Source of the DNA: Isoetes taiwanensis
Taxonomy: Eukaryota > Streptophyta > Lycopodiopsida > Isoetales > Isoetaceae
NCBI GenBank assembly: GCA_021234155.1
Contig: JAJEKV010000008.1
Location: forward strand, 7,340,445 to 7,404,444
Direction of reading: 5' to 3'
Length of the DNA: 64,000 nucleotides
Part shown: piece by piece, positions 56,278 to 64,000 of the stretch
How positions within the stretch are numbered: the stretch's first letter is position 1
Layout: every line of letters starts with the position of its first letter
Position numbers and translations under genes: made by a program
The notes under the pieces: model-generated
What the model was told of the DNA's origin: nothing
Seen by the model: the letters and a program-made list of their open reading frames with translations, nothing else
Databases searched by the model: none

Positions 56278-57706
56278 GAAATAATGGATAGGGCAAGTTT
56301 ACATTTGCAATTGCGTCTCGTCATATCAGTGCCTGAAATTGGCGACGATGTTGAATTCAATTCGTTTCATACCCAGGGATTCTGTCGTCGGGGCATCAAC
56401 CGAAGATGGAGATGCAAAAGCTTCTAATAAGAAGAGAAAACACAAAAGTGGACGTAGTGACTCCAGAATGGATGTTGGCCTTGATTTTATGTTAAATGCG
56501 CCTGAAAGATCAGCTCAAGTTCTTACACAAGAGCCTAAATCAGCAGAAGAAAACAATATTACAGAAACTGTAGGAAGGCATAGCCAGCATGGATCTATTC
56601 TTAAACGAATGGTTGCACAAGGAAAATATAAAGCTGAAAATCAAAGCTTAGATGAGCATTTGGCTTCCAAAATTAGCCGCAGTAAACAATATAAGGGCTC
56701 GTCAAGTGTTGATGATGAATACGATTTTGATGGAGACATGGGGACTGAACATATTCGAAGAAATCAGAATAGGGAAGAGAAGTTAATAGGTGAGTACAAA
56801 CGTATAGTCACACAACAGGAAAGGTGTCAATATTGTTTTGAAAACCCTTCAAGGCCCAAATACCTTGTAATTGCAATTGGTAACCATGCATATCTAATGC
56901 TGCCACCACGTTCTCCACTTGTTTTTGGGCATTGCTACATTGTTCCAATGCAGCACCAAGGGTCGACTCGAAGCATGGATGATAATGTGTGGGATGAAAT
57001 ACGAAATTTCAAGAAGTGCCTGGTTAACATGTTCAAGACACAAGATAAAGCTGTTATTTTCATGGAAACAGTAATGGGATTGGCAGGGCAGAAGAGACAT
57101 TGTTTGATTGAGTGCATTCCAGTACCCCCTGATGCTGCAAAAGAAGCTCCACTCTATTTCAAAAAGGGAATTGATGAGGCGGAGGATGAATGGAGTCAGC
57201 ATAATGCAAAAAAGCTAATTGATACAAGGGGTAAAAGCTTGCGAGTATGCATTCCCAAAAACTTTCCCTACTTTCATGTAGAATTTGGGATACAAGGAGG
57301 GTTTTGTCATGTGATCGACGATGAATCTACATTTCACAGCCAATTTGGTCGGGACATATTAATTGGCCTGCTTGAGCTTCCTGGAGAAGAAATGTATCAG
57401 AATAGAAGGCATGAATCTCAAGAGAAGCAAATGGAAGATGTGAGAAAGTTTTTAAAGATGTGGAATCCATTTGATTGGACAAAAATGCTGGAGTAGATTC
57501 TAGTATTTAATATGGAGTCAAGCAAAATGATATATGCTACAGCAAATGTAAATTAATAGTCTACAATTCGATTTCTACGCCATTGATGCCACTGCATTGA
57601 CCATTAGCTTCACCTAGAAGTGGGCTAATCTAGACATATTGTCTTGTGCTCAGATGAAGTATAAGGACAGTCTACTCTCAAAAAAAAAAAAAACCAGAAA
57701 AAAAAG
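56278..57706 (+). mobile_element. Processed retrocopy containing the CWF19-like frame
   Basis: The intronless gene is followed by about 190 bases of 3' sequence and an A-rich tail (57680-57705). GGTTGATGG precedes it at 56269-56277 and follows the tail at 57707-57715, extending to 12 or 13 bases with one mismatch. Together these indicate an L1-type retroposition of an mRNA. Confidence 0.65.
56339..57496 (+). CDS. CWF19-like protein, intronless
   Basis: An intact 385-codon frame encodes a CWF19L2/Cwf19-type protein, a late spliceosome factor linked to lariat debranching. The N-terminus MLNSIRFIPRD followed by a basic KKRKHK stretch matches the start of plant homologues. GSILKRMVAQGKYKAENQSL leads into the CwfJ C-terminal domain 1 (about 150-270), with ERCQYCFENP (a CxxC zinc pair) and a HIT-like KRHCLIECIPVP at 252-263. 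CwfJ C-terminal domain 2 spans about 285-383 and ends WNPFDWTKMLE, the normal C-terminus. Family members are much longer (roughly 700 residues or more); the middle between the basic region and GLDFMLNAPERS is missing. A later ATG at residue 4 is also possible. Unlike other gene pieces here, it has no stop or frameshift, so it may still encode protein. Confidence 0.88.
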   Translation: MATMLNSIRFIPRDSVVGASTEDGDAKASNKKRKHKSGRSDSRMDVGLDFMLNAPERSAQVLTQEPKSAEENNITETVGRHSQHGSILKRMVAQGKYKAENQSLDEHLASKISRSKQYKGSSSVDDEYDFDGDMGTEHIRRNQNREEKLIGEYKRIVTQQERCQYCFENPSRPKYLVIAIGNHAYLMLPPRSPLVFGHCYIVPMQHQGSTRSMDDNVWDEIRNFKKCLVNMFKTQDKAVIFMETVMGLAGQKRHCLIECIPVPPDAAKEAPLYFKKGIDEAEDEWSQHNAKKLIDTRGKSLRVCIPKNFPYFHVEFGIQGGFCHVIDDESTFHSQFGRDILIGLLELPGEEMYQNRRHESQEKQMEDVRKFLKMWNPFDWTKMLE

Positions 57707-57796
57707 GGTTGATGGCCCTATGGCAAATGGCCCTGAAGACTAGTCCTTGAGAGGAAATGGATATCTTTTAAATAGATGACCGAATTGGAGAAAAAA

Positions 57797-58020
57797 TCCA
57801 AACACCTTTAAAGATGCTGTGGAATTGATAAGTTTAAGGAGTTTCGAGAAAGAGGCTTGAACTTTGAAACCCAAAGCAAGTAGCAGTAACGTGCTTGGAT
57901 GGACATTTTCCATGCAAGTTTCTAAACCTGAAATAACTTATGGCATTTCTGGCAAAAGTATGTCGAACATAATTGTTTTGTTAGCAAGGTCATTTAATGT
58001 ATATTTGCATTTACTCCAAC
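57797..58020 (+). repeat. Direct repeat, copy 1
   Basis: AAATCCAAACACCTTTAAAG through GGTCATTTAATGT...ACTCCAA matches 59080-59300 with few differences. Spacing is about 1.28 kb. It does not show TG...CA ends. Confidence 0.8.
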
Positions 58021-58329
58021 GAAAAAGAAAAAGATTACTTGCATTTCTTTCCTTCCTTGCTTGCTTGACTTTGATATCTGCTTCAATAGCGTCTTGTAAC
58101 CTATAAGCTGCCATAGCCACTTGCCTGCTCTAGCTCTACTGAGCTGTCTTTCTCAACTCTCGAGTCGAGAAGTGGTCCTCAGACTTATTCTTTTTTTTTT
58201 TCATTTTGAGTTGATGGCCCTCAGGATTGGTTCCTATTTTCTTTGTCTTGTCTGTAGTATCACTTGACTAGCTCGAGGAGAAGTAGTTTTGAAGGATGGG
58301 GAAGAAGCATTTTTTACTCCGACATTGAA

Positions 58330-58500
58330 GAATGGAATAGAATAGAATAGAATAGAATAGAATAGAATAGTTTTTTTAACGTCCACGGAGACCAATAGGT
58401 CATGGGACCCATACAATGGGCTAGTACAATCATTACTACTAAAATTAAAAAACCCCTGCCTCGAAAGGTTTTCAAGGGTAAAACCTTTGCAGTAATGATG
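58330..58500 (-). repeat. Non-LTR tail with ATTCT microsatellite
   Basis: Read on the minus strand: the outer stem ATCATTACTGC/GTAGTAATGAT (58429-58499), an inner CCT-TTCG-AGG hairpin, GGGGTTTTTTAATTTT, GGGTCCCATGACC, GGTCTCCGTGGACGTTAAAA and about seven ATTCT units. The stem differs from that at 15605 on both arms. Confidence 0.85.
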
Positions 58501-59079
58501 ATACTAGACAAGCAGAGACTGAGGGCTCAGTAATGGATGCGGCAGAAGGGTGGCGAGATTGGTTGGATGGGCCAACGGTGGACCGCGAAGCACCTCCTTG
58601 TGAAGCTTTCCAACGTCTTCATGTTGCTCCAAGAGCTTGGGGGTCGAAGAGTGCTCTGGTTATTGTTACCCTCAGGTGGTCCGTGTGTGAAGAGGATGCC
58701 ATAGTTGACACTACCAATATGATATCTTCGCCCACTGTAAATATAAATTGTAATGATATTATTTATAAATAAAAATTCATTAAAGACTAGCACTTTCTTT
58801 GAAGAAAGTAAGCTGAATCGTTGGTTTTAGATTTGTTTTTAGTTTCTCGACTCGCCGTTTGAGAAAAGAAGGCCATTTGTGTATACTTATGTTTTTTAGT
58901 CACACAAGAAAAACATCTTTTTTTTAAAACAATAATAAAGCCTAAAATGATTTGCAAGTCCTTTTGCCTTAAAAAAACAGGGTTCTGGAAAAAAGTGGGA
59001 ATTGCATGAGACCCTCTTTAATGTAATGCGACTTTAGCAGTCTTGGCATGTCTAGAAAGCTAAGGCTTGAACGCGACAA

Positions 59080-59300
59080 AAATCCAAACACCTCTAAAGA
59101 TGCTAGGGAATTAGTTTAGGGGGTTTCGAGAATGGGGCTTGAACTTTGAAATCTAAAGCAAGTGATAGTAACGTGCTTGGATGGACATTTTCCATGCAAG
59201 TTTCTAATCCTGAAATAACTTATGGCATTTTTGGGGAAAGTATGTTGAGCATAATTGTTTTGTTAGCAAGGTCATTTAATGTGTAAATGCATTTACTCCA
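59080..59300 (+). repeat. Direct repeat, copy 2
   Basis: Second copy of the 57797-58020 segment, in the same orientation. The DNA between the copies includes the tail element at 58330-58500. Confidence 0.8.
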
Positions 59301-61030
59301 AAGAACTAGCGGTAAGGCAGGCTTGGGAAATGGGTTGGGTTGGTTGGAGAGTTTTATTGGTTGTGGAGTTGGTAGAGGGAAGGAAATTATTGTTGGATGG
59401 ACAAACAACATTACTACATTTTAGCCATCTACATTCTTTGTTTATTGCAATTATTTAATGAAGCTAGAGTGAATAAGAAAGATATTTAAATTAGTGTTTA
59501 TTAAAATAGAGGGAAGAAGACTATTTTTTATGTGTTGTTTTGTTTAATACTTGTCTTAAACATCTTGGCTTGGCAAAAATTGTCTTAATACAAAATCACT
59601 AAGTAATGTGAATGAAGTTGCTGGGAGCGATGACAATGGCCACAACCACGATGTTGTTGTTGTTGCTGCTGATGCTGGTGCTATACAACTTGCAATCTTC
59701 TATCACAACTTTTGTATCTTGATACTTTTTGACAAGTATGTGCATGGAAATCACTCTCAACACACCTTCCTACTTGAATCCTAATAAGCCTGTCAAAGTT
59801 TTTGCAACTTTTTCCCTCCCTCATTTTTGCAAGTTTTTGTAGGATTAGGTAGCTAAGAGCCCGTGCTTTGACGGATCTCTAACATGGAAGCATCGTGGCT
59901 GTAAATTTTTATGATGCATTTGTTGGTCTTCTACATTCATGCTTCAATGAGTTTAGATGAAGTAGCTTGAGATTATAATCTATAAATTTGCCTAGATAAA
60001 AAATAGAAGCTTTCCTTTTATAACTTATGATAGTTACACACCATAATTTTGTTGTTTATCTTGAATTCAATGCTTTGGTTAGAAGAAGTCAGCTTAGAAA
60101 GATGTAACAGTGTTCACGAAAGAAACATGAAGGCGATATAAGCGACTTATAGATTGTCTATGAAGGGACTGAATAAGGGACTCACAGATTGAAATTATCA
60201 ACTTATAGAGGCATTATCAAGAAATATATATCGACCAAAGTAGGGAGAGTGCTCCCCAGAATAAGTTACTTGCGCATTGATTGCAATCATCCTCAACTAA
60301 GGTAAAGCTTCACATACTCTAAGAGGAAGTTAGAATCCGTCATGATTTGCCCACATTCCACTTGTTCCAACCATCTGGGAATTAAAAGCATCTTATTAAT
60401 TAAAAACCATCATGATTTGCACTTGTTTTAAAAAAGCTTGTGTTCATTGTTTTATAATAGTGATATTAGCATCAATCTCTTCTCTCAAACTATAGTAGAG
60501 AGCTCAAATAAACATATAGTAGGGTTCCTATTTTTATGCTCAAATAAATATATTTTAATCTCAATAATCAATCTGGACAGTATCCACAGATAGATTATGC
60601 CCTTCTTTTCATTGCCCACAATGATATAACTAGCAAGTTCCTTAGGAGCTTGACACATAGCAATGTCAAGTGGAATAGAAAAGGGCACCGCCAACTCGCA
60701 AATGCTAAAAGCTCCTACTGATTAACCAACCCAATAATAGCTCTGAAGATTATAGAAGCACGTATAACATTTGGTGTGAAGTGAAAAAGTGGCATTAGCA
60801 TAGTAGAGTAATGATGACTGGTTGCCACTACAATATTTGATCCTGCCATCTTGCAACCAGCACCAAAACTTACTGTTGATCATGCTAGTGCACCTGGAGA
60901 GCAGACATTGAATGATTTATTTTTCGGCAGACATTGAACAATTTTTTGGTAATTATAGTTCTGGAGGTTATGAATAATATTATGTCGTGTGCTTCTATGT
61001 TTTACTATGGAACCTAACTGAATTACAAAT
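59301..61030. other. Intergenic, nothing recognised
   Basis: AT-rich DNA with a TTG/GTT-rich patch at 59652-59680. No gene was recognised. Confidence 0.4.
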
Positions 61031-61570
61031 GTATCGATGGAACCTAACTGAATTACAAATGTCGATACTTATGTTCAGAGGCATTCAAATGTCGATACTT
61101 ATGTTCAGAGGCAGTTCTATGCTGTAATGGTCGTTGCATGCATTTAGATTTGGGGTAGTACTCTTGCTCCAAAATGTAGCCATCATGATAATGTTTCTAG
61201 TTCTATGCTGTAATGGTCATTGCATGCATTTAAATTTGGGGTAGTAGCTCTCGTACTTGCTCTTCCATTCGAACACTTGATCTTGGCTATACCTGTGGTT
61301 CTTTGCTTCATCTTTTGGCAGTTGCTCCAAAATGTAGCCATCATGATAATGTTTCTGCATTTACAACATGGAAAACAGAGAACATAACAAATGCTACTAT
61401 CACAAATATTGCATGAAAGTATGTAGATGCCTTCTGTCTTGATCATGTTCTGACATTTTTGGCTCATAATACCTAACATCATTTTTAAACTGAGCTTTCC
61501 TTGATCATGTTCTGACATGTTTGGCTCATAATACCTAACATCATTTTTAAACTGAGCTTTCCAACGCATG
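61015..61570. repeat. Cluster of short tandem duplications
   Basis: Four independent duplications lie together: ATGGAACCTAACTGAATTAC (61008/61037 region), AAATGTCGATACTTATGTTC (61058/61087), a TGCTCCAAAATGTAGCCATC segment with its CTATGCTGTAATGGTC partner (61130-61340), and a 62-base unit starting CTTGATCATGTTCTGACAT at 61438 and 61500. They look like repeated template slippage or repair. Confidence 0.8.
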
Positions 61571-62186
61571 TTGTTTCGCACAAAACACAGAGAATATGAC
61601 CATGTTCCTAGTCAGCTATAAACTTTTACCTATTTTGCTGGTGTTTGGGACAATTAAATATTGCGTATTTCAAAAATACACACCTAGCATCATTTGTGTG
61701 TGCTTCAATATCCTTATCAATTGCACTAGAGATGGCAATTTTCTATGGGAGCATGCATGATAAAATGAGAGAAAAAAATTAATAAGAGAAGATAGAATGC
61801 TTTACATTCATGCACAAACCAAAATAGATTTAATAAGCAAATCATACCTGGATCCTGCAAGAGCAACATGTTCTTGCTCTTACAACCTAGATACGTTCAT
61901 ACTTCCAAAATCATGCCTTTCTTTCCATAAAAAGCTTCTTACCTTACTAAATAACCTTACTCAAAATAAAAACATCGTCATTCCCTATATCTTTTCTGCA
62001 ATGCTTCTGTGGGCTAAGAAATATAGTTGCATTGAACGTGCACTCGTGCCAGTGGAAGCCTATCATTGTCAACCTATGAAGCCAAGCTTCTATGGAAAAT
62101 GTAGTACCGCACGGTAGATTTGCTAATCCTCCAGCTCGAAAGGATAAGGTTTCTTGGTATTATCAAAAAGATTTTGCCATCAATGC
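61571..62186. other. Intergenic, nothing recognised
   Basis: A plus-strand frame of 106 codons at 61797-62117 matches no family and is treated as chance. Confidence 0.35.
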
Positions 62187-62612
62187 CACAGCTGACAGGT
62201 TCCTTGCAAATAACACCGATTAAGATTTAATCAAGTCTGTGCAACTAAGCTAAAAAACAGTTAGCAGCATCAGATATCACCTTACCATAATGAGTTATGA
62301 TGCCTTTTGAAATAGCCACCTTTTGTTTATGTTCATGTCCATGGACACAAAGCTCCGCTTGAACCACTTGCTATGACATGTAAAATGTAACACAGCACAC
62401 ATGCATTGAATAAATCAAAAGCACCATAAACCCTGCAAGGAGAAAAAAGAGCTCAAATTTCATGACACAACTTGTGAAGACATGGAGGAACATTCAATCA
62501 GAGCTCTTTAGATTCCAGTCTTAAGTTTCCTAAAGATGTAACTTGAATACTGTAGGAAAAAGAGAGCAACACTGCGGAACTAATATCTCCTCTACTAATA
62601 TGTCAATGCATG
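62187..62612. repeat. 410-bp direct duplication, copy 1
   Basis: TGCCACAGCTGACAGGTTCC through CTACTAATATGTC matches 63397-63805 at high identity, in the same orientation about 1.2 kb apart. It contains ATTCAATCAGAGCTCTTTAG. I see no primer-binding site next to either copy, so an LTR pair is not supported. Confidence 0.85.
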
Positions 62613-63396
62613 GACATCACTCAGTTAGGAGGAAGCTCAACTTGCCATGATCTCCAAAAAAGCTACAACGTCAAAACACGGCTATGGCAATTTACAATCG
62701 GACTAAGACACTAAACTTGAGTTAGAAGGACTTACTTGTCCAGCACAGAAGACGTCCGCTTCCTTGTTAAGGAGCCAAGCATATTCTTAACCTTCCGGAC
62801 ACTCCAACTTAACATCTAAGCTGAACGAAAAAAGGGTATCTGAACCCCATAGAAATTGCTGCAAATGGATAACATTGTTATGATGTGCTTGTCTAATTTC
62901 TGAATTCAAATTCTATTTCTAATCCTTTCCTCCAGATCTTGGATCAAACGACCTATATTAGTGATCAAAGCCTAAGAACTTCAACATCCTAAATCGAACC
63001 CGCATTTATCCTCAAACAATATATCAACACAGTGCAACATAAGAAAAACTTACAGAAGAACATTTCATTAGGATTTTATTTCAAAAAAATGCCCGTGATC
63101 CATCGTAACCAGTACAACAAAAGTTCACAGATTGCCATACAAAGCTCTGCGTACGGATGCCTTTCATCCACCTGTCTGCTATTCATGCAAACAGATGATT
63201 AGACTAAAGCCCTAGAAACATGTAAATTCTTGAGCTAAATGATGGATGTTGCTATGGTTAAAGGGTTGTCTTCCAACATGCAAGGTTTGTCCTTGGAACA
63301 TATTTGTTGATGCTTTGAGTACATCTACCTATTCCACCGTGGAAACTAGACAATAAATTCCATATAAAAGATGACATGACCCTAGCTTGGATGCAT
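62613..63396. other. Spacer between the direct duplicates
   Basis: About 780 bp of AT-rich DNA with no gene recognised. Confidence 0.35.
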
Positions 63397-63805
63397 GCCA
63401 CAGCTGACAGGTTCCTTGCAAATAACACCGGTTAAGATTTAAACAACTCTGTGCAACTAAGCTAAAAAACAGTTAGAAGCATCAGATATCACCTTACCAT
63501 AATGAGTTATGATGCCTTTTGAAATGGCCACCTTTTGTTCATGTTCATGTCCATGGACACAAACATCCGCTTGAACCACTTGCTAACACAGCACACTTGC
63601 ATTGAATAAATCAAAGGCACCATAAACCCTGCAAGCAGAAATAAGAGCTCAGATTTCATGACACAACTTGTAAAGACATGGGGGAACATTCAATCAGAGC
63701 TCTTTAGATTCTAGTCTTAAGTTTCTTAAAGACGTAACTTGAATATTGTAGGAAAAAGAGAGCAACACTGAGGAACTGATACCTCGTCTACTAATATGTC
63801 TATGC
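63397..63805. repeat. 410-bp direct duplication, copy 2
   Basis: Second copy of the 62187-62612 segment, with a small deletion near 63585 relative to copy 1 (the ATGACATGTAAAATGTA stretch is missing). Confidence 0.85.
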
Positions 63806-64000
63806 CTGCATAAAAATACAATTATGGCATGCACAAAGCCCTCCATACTGGCAGAAAAACGTGGTAGAAGCACCCTTACACACTTGCTTCTACATCCAAT
63901 TGGATCTCCTGACCAATAATGCACTCATGGATCCACCTGATCTGATATTTCCACAAGCCTATAAGATGCTGCCATAAGTGGCTCTAAGAGGCTTGATGTG

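Noticed and set aside
62187-63805. LTR pair around a short element
   Set aside because: No primer-binding site, polypurine tract or target duplication was found beside the 410-bp copies.

Overview
This window comes from a land-plant nuclear genome. It has GT-AG introns, plant-type genes (an alpha/beta hydrolase, a plastid enoyl-ACP reductase fragment, listerin, CWF19-like, cytochrome P450), many PLS-type pentatricopeptide repeat (PPR) gene fragments and a dense load of nested transposable elements. The PPR style and repeat content suggest a fern or another non-angiosperm plant; that lineage call is inference. No bacterial operon, CRISPR array or organellar block is visible.

Genes. Two loci read as intact proteins: a three-exon alpha/beta hydrolase (10172-11248, 303 residues, full catalytic triad) and an intronless CWF19-like protein (56339-57496, 385 residues) with the marks of a processed retrocopy. 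Listerin is present only as its two last exons (3522-4156). Gene fragments or pseudogenes are: a leucine-rich-repeat kinase piece, five PPR pieces, a Copia reverse transcriptase (RT), a P450 N-terminal part, the first part of enoyl-ACP reductase (exons up to 48194, frameshifted), a diverged U6 snRNA and an unassigned membrane protein.

Mobile DNA, left to right. A GC-rich non-LTR fragment (14270-15765) ends in a structured tail plus a CTTC microsatellite; relatives of that tail recur in the window with different microsatellites. A non-autonomous LTR retrotransposon on the minus strand (19852-24140) has a 5-bp target duplication, a PBS and a PPT. Its left LTR was later hit by a Helentron-like element (20506-21809), which itself carries a 556-bp inverted-repeat element. 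The LTR element sits beside a decayed LINE. Two more Helentron-like dimers lie at 26598-27612 and 50116-51314. A solo LTR (31773-36892) contains a 4.1-kb Mutator-like element (32375-36453) carrying gene fragments. A 6.4-kb L1-type LINE on the minus strand (38869-45305) has a 12-bp target duplication.

Main novelty. Several unrelated-looking repeats are built from short hairpins whose loops stay constant while both stem arms change together. (1) A stem/tetraloop module is shared by the non-LTR tails and the Helentron-like elements. (2) An array of about eleven mini-hairpins with a TCCRC/TCCAT loop lies inside the LTR element. (3) A three-unit tandem repeat has a TTGCAAT-loop hairpin. (4) The Helentron-like ends have asymmetric inverted repeats that differ between copies but match within each copy. 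These patterns suggest selection for structure, or a copying process that regenerates palindromes, and are the part most worth following up. All alignments were done by eye.
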